This document shows, piece by piece, positions 1-8,385 of a stretch of DNA of 64,000 nt; within the stretch, counting starts at the first letter, position 1; the number at the start of each line of letters is the position of its first letter. Source of the DNA: JALHVH01 sp964585685. Lineage in GTDB: Bacteria > Acidobacteriota > Aminicenantia > Aminicenantales > Saccharicenantaceae. Under the pieces are notes generated by a model, which worked only from the letters and a program-made list of their open reading frames with translations, made no database searches and had not been told where the DNA came from. A program made the translations under genes and the position numbers. Location: assembly GCA_964585685.1 (NCBI GenBank), contig CAZPEP010000055.1, forward strand, positions 34,587-98,586, in the 5' to 3' direction.

Positions 1-213
1 GGCGAAAAGGAGCTTTCCGTCCTTGACCACGGCGATCACGGCTCCCGCTACTCTGTTGGCCTCCAGCTGGACCGCCATGATCCCGTCGAGGAAGGCCTCC
101 AGCTCGGCGGGGTCGGTCGGGCCCTGGGGATCGGTCCTCTCCTGGGCCAAAGATGAGAGCGGAAACAAGGCGAGAGCGAGGACAAGGAAGATGCCCAGGA
201 CAGGCTTCTTCAT
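1..213 (-). CDS. Serine hydrolase, beta-lactamase family (N-terminal part only)
   Basis: The reverse strand from 213 reads 71 codons without a stop to the window edge. It starts with a Lys-Lys and hydrophobic signal peptide ending near LSSLAQ, followed by a region resembling the start of class C beta-lactamase-like serine hydrolases (AGAVIAVVKDGKLLFA). The catalytic SxxK would lie beyond the edge and is not seen. The ATG overlaps the stop of the upstream DUF885 gene by 4 bases (ATGA), so the two are probably cotranscribed. Members act on D-Ala peptides, esters or beta-lactams in the periplasm; the substrate cannot be told. Confidence 0.75.
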   Translation of the reverse strand, partial: MKKPVLGIFLVLALALFPLSSLAQERTDPQGPTDPAELEAFLDGIMAVQLEANRVAGAVIAVVKDGKLLFA

Positions 214-2054
214 CGGCTCGCTCCTTTCCGGATATCCGCCAGCCAGCGGTCGATGATCTCGCGAAGCATCGGCAGGGTGACGGACCCATATTTGAGGAGC
301 TGGTCATGAAAGGCACGGATGTCGAATCGATCCCCCAGCTCTTTTTTGGCCTTTTCTCGGAGCGCGAAGATCTCTATCGCGCCGGTGTCGTAGGCCGTCA
401 GTTGCCCGGGCCAGGCCACGATCCTGTCCACCAGGGATTCGGCTTCATGGGAAGAAAAACGGCCCGTCGCGCTGACATACCGGATGGCCTGATCTCGAGT
501 CCAGCCCATGACGTGGATGCCGGGGTCGACGACCATACCGTGAGCGGGCCAGAGGCGGCGGTTGATCCGGGCAAATTCCGTCGTATAGAGGCCCATCTCT
601 TCAACGAGCGCCTCGGAATAACGGGCCCAGCCTTCGATATAGCCCGAGTTCGCCGAGAGGAGGGTGATCATGTGGGCTTTCGGCAGTTCCATGGCGATGG
701 AAATCTGGAAGTGATGTCCGGGGTAGGTTTCGTGAAATGCCGTGATTTCCGCCCCCGCCCTGGTCTGATTTTCGGCCTGATAGAGGTTGATCCTATAGGT
801 TCCCGGCCGGCTGCCGTCCAGAGACCCAGACTCATACCCGCTGGAGGCGGTTCTTTCGAGATAGGAGGGGACGGGTTCGACGACGACGTCCGCCTTTGGA
901 AGCGCGTTGAACCAGTCCGGCATCGCCCGACGGGCCCGGAACACGGCGTCCCGGGAAATATTCAGGAGTTCTTCACGGCTCCGAAAATGATTGCTGGGAT
1001 CATTGGCCATCTGTTCGCGAATGACGGCGAGATCGGCCGTCCCGAAGAGCCTGAGCCCGATCTCCGACGCCTCAGCCTCATACTTGGCCACGTACTGTTC
1101 TCCGAGGCGATAGGTTTCTTCGGCGGAGCGGTCGAGACTCGTGAAATAGCGGAGCGCCTCGCGGTAGCTTTCAACTCCGCCCGGAAGGGCCGAGACTCCG
1201 ATAGCCTCCCGGGCTTCAGGGAGATATTCATTCTTCAGGAAATCACGGTATTTTTGGACAGCCGCGTGGATCTCCCCGGATAAAAGACGTTCCCAGGCGG
1301 CGCGGAACGCCGATTCCGGATCCCGCTGGGCCGGGCTAAAGAAGGGAGAGTTCGATGGGGAAGCGGCGAGAATGGAGTCCAGCTGGACGATCACGAGCTG
1401 GACGTTCCGTTTCGGGGTCGTGTAGCCGAGCCGAAGCCCCTCTTTGAGGTTGGCGAGCTCGTTGTCCAGGTAGGCTGGAAGCATGCGCCAGCGCGCCAGC
1501 GCCTGCGTTCTGAGCTCGGGAGTGCCGACCGGCTGAATGGCGGCAAGTTGAGCAAAGCCCGCCTGCCAGCCGGACATCTGGTTGACCGGCCAGAGCTCGG
1601 CCCTGGCTCTTCGCAGACCGTGCGAGCTTTCTAGGGCCTCCCGAAGAAATCCATAGGTCAGCCATTCCGGGCGGCCCCAAAGGAGGCCGCCGTCGATCTT
1701 CCCGAGTTCGCCCGCCCAGCCGTCCTCCTTGACCTGCCAGGCCCTGAGGCCGTCCAGGGAGTTGTCCGAGAGCCTGTCGTTGGCGGCGGAAGGCAGGCCC
1801 AAGGCGGCCACTTGTTCGGGGAAAGCCGCGATGTAATCCCGGACGTATTCATCGGCCAGCGAGGTCACACGGGCGGCAAGCGCGTCAACGGAAGGCGCCG
1901 CGATCGTCGCCTCTTGATCCCTTTTTGGCGAGGAACAGGCGCCGAGGATCAAGACCGCGGCAAGCAGGGAGGTCAGGAATTTGTTAGAATCCCCAAGCCA
2001 AAGTCCTGTTCCTTTCCCTGGCAGAGCGGAAGATCTCGCTTTTTGGCAGCGCAT
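210..2054 (-). CDS. DUF885 family lipoprotein, putative metallo-hydrolase
   Basis: About 614 residues if the first ATG is used. A hydrophobic stretch followed by LILGACSS puts a lipobox cysteine near residue 40, so the real start may lie closer to that stretch; the first 20 or so residues look non-coding and no good ribosome site decides it. The signature HETYPGHH (about residues 440-447) is the HExxxGHH-like motif of DUF885 proteins, which are thought to be zinc-dependent and membrane anchored. Length is normal for the family. The 3' end overlaps the next gene by 4 bases. The substrate is unknown. Confidence 0.85.
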   Translation of the reverse strand: MRCQKARSSALPGKGTGLWLGDSNKFLTSLLAAVLILGACSSPKRDQEATIAAPSVDALAARVTSLADEYVRDYIAAFPEQVAALGLPSAANDRLSDNSLDGLRAWQVKEDGWAGELGKIDGGLLWGRPEWLTYGFLREALESSHGLRRARAELWPVNQMSGWQAGFAQLAAIQPVGTPELRTQALARWRMLPAYLDNELANLKEGLRLGYTTPKRNVQLVIVQLDSILAASPSNSPFFSPAQRDPESAFRAAWERLLSGEIHAAVQKYRDFLKNEYLPEAREAIGVSALPGGVESYREALRYFTSLDRSAEETYRLGEQYVAKYEAEASEIGLRLFGTADLAVIREQMANDPSNHFRSREELLNISRDAVFRARRAMPDWFNALPKADVVVEPVPSYLERTASSGYESGSLDGSRPGTYRINLYQAENQTRAGAEITAFHETYPGHHFQISIAMELPKAHMITLLSANSGYIEGWARYSEALVEEMGLYTTEFARINRRLWPAHGMVVDPGIHVMGWTRDQAIRYVSATGRFSSHEAESLVDRIVAWPGQLTAYDTGAIEIFALREKAKKELGDRFDIRAFHDQLLKYGSVTLPMLREIIDRWLADIRKGASR

Positions 2055-2153
2055 GAAGCGGATTGTATCACAAAGCGCGTTCCGGCCTCTTCTCCGGCAT
2101 ACCCGCGGGACTACGATTCCCTGCCGTCATGAAGCCCGCCCTCTGAAGCGCCC

Positions 2154-2693
2154 TCACGGCGATTTCTTGAGGATCGCGACCCGGAACTCCCCGTCGTTGT
2201 CCTTGACGACGTTTTCGTTGACCCCGACGTAGAGCCGGCCGCGGATGGGCATGGCCGCCGCCTGCTCCCGGCCGATGAAGAAATACCGGACGAGCTCGTC
2301 CCGGACCTCTTCGCCCGTCTTCTCATCGGTCCGGACGGACAGGACTTGGGCGACCTTCCCGGCCAGACCGCCGAGGTTCCGGTCGGGCACGGGCTGTTGG
2401 AGCCCCTGGATGTCGGCGCCGTCGGGCCCGCAGGCAGCCTCGGGATTCCCCTTCTGGAGCGAAATCTCGCCCTCGCCCCGGAAGAGAAACTCCTCGCCTT
2501 CTTCGACGTCGATGCCCGTGTCCACCCAGCCTGCGTTCCCCGGGACGACGAGCTCCTTGACCGGCTTGAGATCCTGGGGCCGACGGCCCATCGTTCCGGG
2601 AGCGTACGCCAGGACAAGAAGAGGAGTCAGGGCAAACAGGAGGATTGTTATATGCCGCCTCCGTGCAAAACGTGGGTCCGATCGCATTTTCAT
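2154..2693 (-). CDS. Exported protein with LecA (PA-IL)-like domain
   Basis: A 179-residue protein. I chose the start at 2693 because its ATG overlaps the stop of the inositol monophosphatase gene (ATGA); the frame stays open further upstream, but there it only shadows that gene. Residues 12-35 form a signal peptide or membrane anchor. The rest has the pattern of LecA-like domains: VPGNAGWVDTGIDVEEGEE near the start, then RNLGGLAGK, a FIG-type turn, RGRLYVGVNEN, and a final DNDGEFRV strand. Such domains form a jelly-roll that may bind sugars through calcium. The binding role here is inferred only from this pattern. Confidence 0.7.
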   Translation of the reverse strand: MKMRSDPRFARRRHITILLFALTPLLVLAYAPGTMGRRPQDLKPVKELVVPGNAGWVDTGIDVEEGEEFLFRGEGEISLQKGNPEAACGPDGADIQGLQQPVPDRNLGGLAGKVAQVLSVRTDEKTGEEVRDELVRYFFIGREQAAAMPIRGRLYVGVNENVVKDNDGEFRVAILKKSP

Positions 2694-3484
2694 TCTTTTC
2701 CGGCGTTCCCCCGAAGGACGTCCATCATCTCGGCGTGGATCAGGCCGTTGCTGGCCAGGGCCCTCCCCGCAAAGGGATCGAACGGCCCGCCGTCGAAATC
2801 CGAGACCGTGCCGCCCGCTTCCGCGACGATGAGCGCTCCGGCGGCCACGTCCCAGGGCTTGAGCTTGAGCTCCCAGAACCCGTCGAACCGGCCGCAGGCG
2901 AGGTAGCAGAGGTCCAGGGCGGCGGAGCCGCAGCGTCGGATGGCCTGAGCCCGGACGACGAAATCGCCGAACTCCCTGACGTTGTTCACCCTGCTGGTCC
3001 GGACGTCGTAGGGAAAGCCGGTGGCCAGGAGCGCCTTCCCCAGTTCGGCGACCCCCGAGACCCTGACGGGGCGCCCGTTGAGCCGGGCGCCCTCCCCCCG
3101 GACCGCCTCGAAAAGCTCGTCCCGGGTCGGGTCGTAGACGACGCCGAGGAGGGTCGAACCTGCCCGGTTGAGGGCGATGGAGACGCAAAAAACGGGGAAC
3201 GTGTGGGCGAAATTCGTAGTCCCGTCCAGGGGATCGAAGATCCAGCGGAAGTCGGTCGCGCCGACCCGGGAAAGGCCCTCCTCGGCGAGGAAGCCGTGGT
3301 CCGGGAACGCGGTCGAGAGGCGCCGGTAGATCAAGTCCTGTGATTCCCTGTCGAAGCGGGTTACGAGGTCGACGGTCCCCTTGTACATGATCTCGCCCCT
3401 CTTGCCGTAATTCTCCCCGAGAAGGCGCCCGGACTCGCGGGCGGCCGCTTTCGCAATCTCGAGGAAGACATTAATACAATCCAT
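2690..3484 (-). CDS. suhB: Inositol-1-monophosphatase family phosphatase
   Basis: The protein has 264 residues, the usual length. It carries the metal-binding motif DPLDGTTNF (Asp84 to Phe92), the upstream acidic pair EEG near residue 68, and the C-terminal WDVAAG motif near residue 211. These are the ligands for the catalytic Mg ions in the FIG/IMPase/CysQ superfamily. It hydrolyses inositol phosphates or related sugar phosphates in the cytoplasm. Some homologues (SuhB) also help rRNA antitermination. It is the first gene of a minus-strand pair with the LecA-like gene. The opposite plus-strand operon starts about 150 bases away, so the gap holds divergent promoters. Confidence 0.9.
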   Translation of the reverse strand: MDCINVFLEIAKAAARESGRLLGENYGKRGEIMYKGTVDLVTRFDRESQDLIYRRLSTAFPDHGFLAEEGLSRVGATDFRWIFDPLDGTTNFAHTFPVFCVSIALNRAGSTLLGVVYDPTRDELFEAVRGEGARLNGRPVRVSGVAELGKALLATGFPYDVRTSRVNNVREFGDFVVRAQAIRRCGSAALDLCYLACGRFDGFWELKLKPWDVAAGALIVAEAGGTVSDFDGGPFDPFAGRALASNGLIHAEMMDVLRGNAGKE

Positions 3485-3641
3485 GGGGCATTATATTATC
3501 AGCTTCGCCGGGTCGAGGCAACGGCTGTGCCGGCCCCTCCCAGCCTTCATCGCTGCGCCTCCGCAAAAACTTTTCTCTTGGCGGCCCGTAATATACAATG
3601 TTCCTTGAATCATGCAATTCCGGATTGGAAGGACCCCGACC

Positions 3642-4871
3642 ATGGCCGAGAACAGAAGCTTCTGGAGGAGACGGAAACGGACGCTCATCGTCCTGGGCGT
3701 CGTCCTCGTCATCGCCCTCATCATCGTGTTCAACCTGAGGGCCCAGCGGGAGAAGACGGTCAAGGTGACGGTCGCCAAGGTCGGGACAACCGACCTGACG
3801 TCGATCATCTCCGCCTCCGGCGAGGTCAAGCCGAAGAAGAACGTCGAAATCAGCGCCCTCGTACCCGGCCGGATCATCAAGATCGGCGTCGAGGAGGGCG
3901 ACATCGTCAAGGCGGGGAACTTCCTTTTGAAGCTCGACTCAACCCAGTACGAGGCGGTCGCCGAGGGGAACCGGGCCGCCATCCGGTCCTTCAAGGCTCA
4001 GCTCATCCAGGATGAGGCGCGGTTCCGGAAGGACAAGAACGCCTACGAGCGGCAGAAGAAGCTCTTCGACGAACAGCTTATCTCCAACGACCAGCTGGAG
4101 ACGTCCAAGCTCCAATACGACATCTCGACCGCCCAGGTCCGGGCCATCAACTCCCAGATCCAGCAGGCCGAGGCCTCCCTCAAGAGCACCATGGACAATC
4201 TGAACAAGACCACGTTCGTCTCCCCCATCGACGGCATGATCACCAGCCTCCGAGTAGAGGAGGGCGAGATGGCCATCATCGGGACCATGAACAACCCGGG
4301 TACGGTCCTCTTGACGATCGCCGACCTGTCCGTCATGGAGGTCGAGGTCGAGGTGGACGAGACCGACGTCGTCGGCGTCGAGCTCGGCCAGTCGGCCAAC
4401 GTCCGCGTCGACGCCTACCCCGACACGATCTTCAAGGGCAAAGTGACCGAGATCGGGAGTTCCGCCCTGCAGAAGGTCGCGGCGACGACCCAGGAATCCA
4501 AGGATTTCAAGGTCGTGGTCACCTTGGACGACCCGGCCCATAAGCTGAAGCCGGGCCTGTCCGCTTCGGCGGACATCATCACCGCCGAAAAAAAGGGGGT
4601 CCTGGCCGTCCCCATCTCGGCGCTCGTCCTGAGGGACAAGGCGGGCGAGGGCAAGGACAAGAAAGAGGCCGGGGAAGAGGAAGGCGTCTACACGGTCGAG
4701 GCCGGGCGGGTGAAGTTCCAGCCGGTCACAAAGGGCATCGCCGGCGGCATGAACATGGAGATCGTCTCCGGGCTCAAGGAAGGCCAGGAGATCGTGACCG
4801 GCCCCTACAGCGCCCTGAGGGAACTGAAGGACGGGACGCTGATCAAGAACGACGAGAAGAAGGCAAAGTGA
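3642..4871 (+). CDS. Periplasmic adaptor (membrane fusion) protein, HlyD/MacA type
   Basis: I place the start at 3642 because GGAAGGA lies 8 bases upstream; an in-frame ATG at 3612 has no such site. The 409-residue protein has an N-terminal basic stretch and one membrane segment, then a barrel-sandwich lipoyl half (SGEVKPKKNVEISALVPGRI), a long coiled-coil hairpin rich in Lys, Gln and Glu, the second lipoyl half (TFVSPIDGMITSL), and beta-barrel domains. This is the layout of MacA-type adaptors that join an inner-membrane ABC transporter to an outer-membrane channel. The ABC ATPase follows after 1 base. No TolC-like gene is nearby. Confidence 0.88.
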   Translation: MAENRSFWRRRKRTLIVLGVVLVIALIIVFNLRAQREKTVKVTVAKVGTTDLTSIISASGEVKPKKNVEISALVPGRIIKIGVEEGDIVKAGNFLLKLDSTQYEAVAEGNRAAIRSFKAQLIQDEARFRKDKNAYERQKKLFDEQLISNDQLETSKLQYDISTAQVRAINSQIQQAEASLKSTMDNLNKTTFVSPIDGMITSLRVEEGEMAIIGTMNNPGTVLLTIADLSVMEVEVEVDETDVVGVELGQSANVRVDAYPDTIFKGKVTEIGSSALQKVAATTQESKDFKVVVTLDDPAHKLKPGLSASADIITAEKKGVLAVPISALVLRDKAGEGKDKKEAGEEEGVYTVEAGRVKFQPVTKGIAGGMNMEIVSGLKEGQEIVTGPYSALRELKDGTLIKNDEKKAK

Positions 4872-4872
4872 C

Positions 4873-5574
4873 ATGGCCCCCGAGAACGACGCGGTGATCC
4901 GGGTCGAGAACCTCTCGAAGACCTACCAGCTCGAAAGTCAGGAGGTCCGGGCGCTCTGCGGCGTCTCCTTCGCCATCATGCGCAACGAGTTCGTGGCCAT
5001 CATGGGCCCGTCCGGATCCGGGAAGTCCACCCTCATGAACCTCATCGGCTGTCTGGACACGCCGTCCGAAGGGACCTACCACCTCAACGGGAAGCTGGTC
5101 AGCTCCATGGACGAGGACGAGCTGGCCCACGTCCGGAACAAGGAGATCGGGTTCGTCTTCCAGGTTTTTAACCTCCTCGCGCGGGCCACCGCCTTCCGGA
5201 ACGTCGAGCTCCCGATGATCTATGCAGGCTCCCGGAAAGCGGAACGGGAAGAGAGGGCCCGCCGCGCTCTCGAGATGGTGGAGATGAAGGACCGCATGCG
5301 CCACAGGCCGGCCGAGCTGTCCGGCGGTGAGCGCCAACGGGTGGCCATCGCCCGGGCCCTGGTCAACGACCCTTCGCTCCTCCTGGCCGACGAGCCGACC
5401 GGGAACCTCGATTCGAAGACCGGGCAGGAGATCCTCAACCTGTTCCACAAGATTCACGCCCGGGGGAACACCATCATCATCGTCACCCATGACCGCGAGG
5501 TCGCCGAACAGACCCAGAGGATCATCCACCTCAAGGACGGAGTGATCGAACGGGAAGAAAGGAAAGGAGCCTGA
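4873..5574 (+). CDS. ABC transporter ATP-binding protein, MacB/LolD type
   Basis: The 233 residues form one ABC domain: Walker A GPSGSGKST (45-53), Q-loop Gln97, signature LSGGERQRVA (149-158), Walker B LLLADEPTGNLD (169-180) and H-loop VTHD. The LADEPTGNLD form is typical of the MacB/LolD/FtsE group, which work with FtsX-like permeases. No FtsX-like permease is encoded next to it; the following gene is a YIP1-type membrane protein. It starts 1 base after the adaptor gene stop and ends 1 base before the next ATG, so the three genes form one operon. Confidence 0.92.
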   Translation: MAPENDAVIRVENLSKTYQLESQEVRALCGVSFAIMRNEFVAIMGPSGSGKSTLMNLIGCLDTPSEGTYHLNGKLVSSMDEDELAHVRNKEIGFVFQVFNLLARATAFRNVELPMIYAGSRKAEREERARRALEMVEMKDRMRHRPAELSGGERQRVAIARALVNDPSLLLADEPTGNLDSKTGQEILNLFHKIHARGNTIIIVTHDREVAEQTQRIIHLKDGVIEREERKGA

Positions 5575-5575
5575 C

Positions 5576-6283
5576 ATGTCATTCTTCAAGCGCTTGGAAG
5601 GGGTCTTTTTCGGGCCCAGGCCCGTTTTCCAGACCCTGGCCGAAAAGCCGGTCTGGGTCGACGCTCTCATCATCCTCCTCCTGCTCCTGGCCGTTTTCGC
5701 CGCGGTCGTCGCACCCTACTCCCAGAGCGACCAGCTCCGGATGTTCCAGGACAACACCAGGCTCAAGGAGCGGATGGGCGAGACCCGCTACACCGAGATG
5801 ATCGCCCGACTCGAGAACGCCTCCCCGTCGGGCGCCGTCGCGAAGGGCGTCGTCCTGGGCACAGCGATGGGCGTCATCGGGCTCCTCTTCTCGAGCCTCA
5901 TCCTCCTGATGCTCGGGCGGTTCGTCTCTACGCAAGGAAACTATGTCGGCGTCCTAGCCGCCGTGGTCCACGCCAGCTTCATCGACAAGCTCCTCGGCAA
6001 TGCCGTGCGCGCGTTCCTGATCGTGACGCGGAAGTCCGTCATGCAGACGTCGACGAGCCTGGCCATGCTCTTCCCGAAGATCGAGCTGACCTCGCCCGCC
6101 TACATCATCCTCGGCCAGCTCGACCTCTTCCAGATCTGGATGTTCGGCGTCCTGGCCGTCGGGCTGTCCGCCGTCTTCAAGGTCGACCTCCGCAAGTCGC
6201 TGTTCATTTCTTACGGCTTCTGGCTCCTGAAGAGCGTCATCTACGTCGCCCTGGGCATCATCGGCATGTCATATATGAAGTGA
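5576..6283 (+). CDS. YIP1-family integral membrane protein
   Basis: The protein has 235 residues and about five hydrophobic segments. The N-terminal pattern FFKRLEGVFFGPRPVFQTLAEKP followed by a membrane helix is characteristic of YIP1-domain proteins in bacteria (often shown as an FxxPxxxFxxLxxxP box). Its function is not established. It sits exactly where a permease subunit would be expected after an adaptor and a MacB-type ATPase, so it may be part of that transporter or modulate it. The last codons overlap the GTG start of the next gene. Confidence 0.8.
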   Translation: MSFFKRLEGVFFGPRPVFQTLAEKPVWVDALIILLLLLAVFAAVVAPYSQSDQLRMFQDNTRLKERMGETRYTEMIARLENASPSGAVAKGVVLGTAMGVIGLLFSSLILLMLGRFVSTQGNYVGVLAAVVHASFIDKLLGNAVRAFLIVTRKSVMQTSTSLAMLFPKIELTSPAYIILGQLDLFQIWMFGVLAVGLSAVFKVDLRKSLFISYGFWLLKSVIYVALGIIGMSYMK

Positions 6284-7389
6284 ACATTACATTCGTGGAT
6301 CAAAACGCATTTCGCGGCGGCCTCGCCGAAACCTGTTTTCCCAAGCTCCTCGGCTCGATCTGGCGCGAGGGGAAATCCGGGCGCCTTTCCGTCCGGAGGG
6401 GACCGGAGGAGAGGACCTTCGCGTTCGAAGAGGGAACGTGGTCGATCGGCCCCGAAACCTTCGACGCGCCCGGCTTCCTGAAGGGTCTTGCGGCACGCGG
6501 GCTTGCCCGGCCCGCCGACCTCGCCCTTGTCGAGGCCGGCTCCGGAGGGGACGCCAGGGTCCTGATGCGGGACCTGATCGAGGACGGGCTGCTCCCGGCC
6601 GCCCGGGCTTGGGAGCTCGTCGAGTCCTTCTCCAGGGACAGGATCTGCGAGGTTTTCGGCTGGACCGAAGGAACTTATGAATTCGCGCCGGCCCCCGCAC
6701 CGGCGGAGACGCCCTGGGTCCGGGGCATCGGCCTGCCGGGGCTCATCCTTGACGGCGTCCGCCGGATGGGCGACTCCGCGATCATCGAAGCCGGCCTCCC
6801 GGGCCCGGACGAGAGACTCCGGCTCCTCGTCCCCCGGGGCGGAGAGCCCGTCGCGCTGGCGCCGCATGAACAATATGTCCTGTCCGCGGCAAGCGGAGCC
6901 GAAACCGTCGGCGATATCCTCCGCACGAGTGCTTTGGGCGGGAAGGAGACCGGGAAAACCATCTTCTCGCTCCTCGTCCTGGGGCTCCTTGGGACGGAAA
7001 AGGGGAACCGGCCCGCGGCCGAATACTCCTTGGGCGATATGGATCGACTCTTCGAGGCGTTCAACGACCGGTGTTCCTTCATTTACAAATACATCTCGAA
7101 AGAGATCGGTCCGGTGGCCCTCCATGTCATCGAAAAATCGCTGGAAGAGGTTCGTGGGCGGATCGACCCGGCCTTCCAGACCTGCGAAGTGAAGCCGGAC
7201 GGGCGGATCGAGCTCCGAACCCTCCTCCGGAAGAACCTGGGCGTCTCGAGCGACGACGGTAAGCGAAGCCTGCTCCGTAGCTTCGACGAGATCCTGGCCG
7301 CGGAGGTCCTGGCGGTTAAGCGCACCCTAGGGAACGGGCACGAATCCGCCCTGGTCAAGGGACTGGAACGGATGGGAGATCTCCTGTGA
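6280..7389 (+). CDS. DUF4388-domain protein
   Basis: The start is a GTG at 6280 that overlaps the preceding stop (GTGA). Of 369 residues, about 15-150 match the DUF4388/PATAN pattern: a KLLGSIWREGKSGRLSVRRG strand, FEEGTWSIGP, then DLIEDGLLPAARAWELV and a FGWTEGTYEF strand. These domains occur in regulatory proteins of Deltaproteobacteria, Acidobacteria and Aminicenantes. The C-terminal 130 residues are predicted helical with no motif I recognise. The protein is soluble and cytoplasmic by sequence. Translational coupling to the YIP1 gene suggests a role in controlling or sensing the same transporter; that is inference. Confidence 0.7.
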   Translation: MNITFVDQNAFRGGLAETCFPKLLGSIWREGKSGRLSVRRGPEERTFAFEEGTWSIGPETFDAPGFLKGLAARGLARPADLALVEAGSGGDARVLMRDLIEDGLLPAARAWELVESFSRDRICEVFGWTEGTYEFAPAPAPAETPWVRGIGLPGLILDGVRRMGDSAIIEAGLPGPDERLRLLVPRGGEPVALAPHEQYVLSAASGAETVGDILRTSALGGKETGKTIFSLLVLGLLGTEKGNRPAAEYSLGDMDRLFEAFNDRCSFIYKYISKEIGPVALHVIEKSLEEVRGRIDPAFQTCEVKPDGRIELRTLLRKNLGVSSDDGKRSLLRSFDEILAAEVLAVKRTLGNGHESALVKGLERMGDLL

Positions 7390-7466
7390 ACAGGAAACAG
7401 CTCGCCGGCCTGCTCCTCTTCGTCTCGGCCCTTGCGCTCTGGCTTCTGGGGAACATTGGACTCTGA
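7386..7466 (+). CDS. Candidate 26-residue single-span membrane peptide
   Basis: A GTG at 7386 overlaps the stop of the DUF4388 gene (GTGA), the same junction as that gene's own start. It reads NRKQLAGLLLFVSALALWLL and ends at 7466 after 26 residues: a short basic head, then one continuous hydrophobic helix. The 3' part overlaps the start of miaA in another frame. It could be a real small membrane protein of the transporter operon or a leader that couples translation into miaA. There is no homology evidence. Confidence 0.4.
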   Translation: MNRKQLAGLLLFVSALALWLLGNIGL

Positions 7467-8379
7467 AGCCCGGGCGCTCATCGTTATCCTAGGGCCCACG
7501 GGGGTCGGGAAGAGCGGGGTCGCCCTCGGCCTGGCCGTGAAGTTCCGTGGCGAGATCGTCAACGCCGATTCCATGCAGGTCTACAGGGGCTTCGATATAG
7601 GCACGGACAAGCCCTCGCCGGCCGAGCGGAGAGCAGTCCCCCACCACCTCTTGGACGTCGCCGAACCCGGGGACCAGTTCACGGCCGCCGATTTCGTCGC
7701 CGGCGCCCTCGAGGCCATGACCGGTATCCACGGGAGGGGCGGCCTCCCGTTCATCGTGGGGGGCACGGGGCTCTATATCAAGGCCCTGCTGGACGGCCTG
7801 TTCTCCGGCCCGGGGAGGAACCCGGAGGTCCGGAGCCGGCTGGAGGCCGAGGCGGCGGCGGAAGGGCTCGAAACCCTGTTCAGGCGGCTGGAGACGGTCG
7901 ATCCCGCTTACGCCCTCAAGGTCCGGCATCGGGACCGGATCCGGATCGTCCGGGCCCTCGAGGTCTTCGAAACGACGGGGAAACCCATCTCAGAGCACTT
8001 CCGCGGTACAGAATCCTTTGTCAAGGGCCTGCGCCAGGTTCGGATCGGCCTCGAGCTCGACCGGCCCGCGCTGGTCCGTCGGATCGAAGAGCGCGTCGAC
8101 CGGATGTTCGCGGCCGGGCTCGTCGAAGAGGTCGAACGGCTCATCTCGCGGGGCGTCCCGGCCGACGCGCCGGCCTTCAAGGGCCTGGGCTACAAGCAGG
8201 TCCTGCTCTTCCTCCGGAACGAGATCGGACTGGACGAAGCCCGGGACATTGTCAAGCGCGAGACCCGGCGCTACGCCAAGCGCCAGATGACGTGGTTCCG
8301 GAAGATGTCCGGGATTTCCTGGTTCGCGCCCGGCGATCGAGCGGGCCTTGAGGACCACATGGAAAAAAACGTACAATAG
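7456..8379 (+). CDS. miaA: tRNA dimethylallyltransferase
   Basis: MiaA adds a dimethylallyl group to N6 of A37 in tRNAs reading UNN codons. Visible motifs are the P-loop GPTGVGKS (about 13-20), DSMQVYRGFDIGTDKPS with the catalytic Asp, FIVGGTGLYIKALLDGL, and the C-terminal KGLGYKQ and RRYAKRQMTWFR. I chose a TTG at 7456 because GGGG sits about 6 bases upstream and because other MiaA proteins start 8-12 residues before the P-loop. An upstream TTG at 7432 is possible. The length, about 307 residues, is standard. hflX follows after 6 bases, as in many genomes. Confidence 0.93.
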   Translation: MDSEARALIVILGPTGVGKSGVALGLAVKFRGEIVNADSMQVYRGFDIGTDKPSPAERRAVPHHLLDVAEPGDQFTAADFVAGALEAMTGIHGRGGLPFIVGGTGLYIKALLDGLFSGPGRNPEVRSRLEAEAAAEGLETLFRRLETVDPAYALKVRHRDRIRIVRALEVFETTGKPISEHFRGTESFVKGLRQVRIGLELDRPALVRRIEERVDRMFAAGLVEEVERLISRGVPADAPAFKGLGYKQVLLFLRNEIGLDEARDIVKRETRRYAKRQMTWFRKMSGISWFAPGDRAGLEDHMEKNVQ

Positions 8380-8385
8380 GGACCC

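Noticed and set aside
153..1283. Long open frame on the plus strand opposite the DUF885 gene
   Set aside because: It has no recognisable domain and is explained by GC-rich antisense bias; the minus frame has a lipobox and the HETYPGHH motif.
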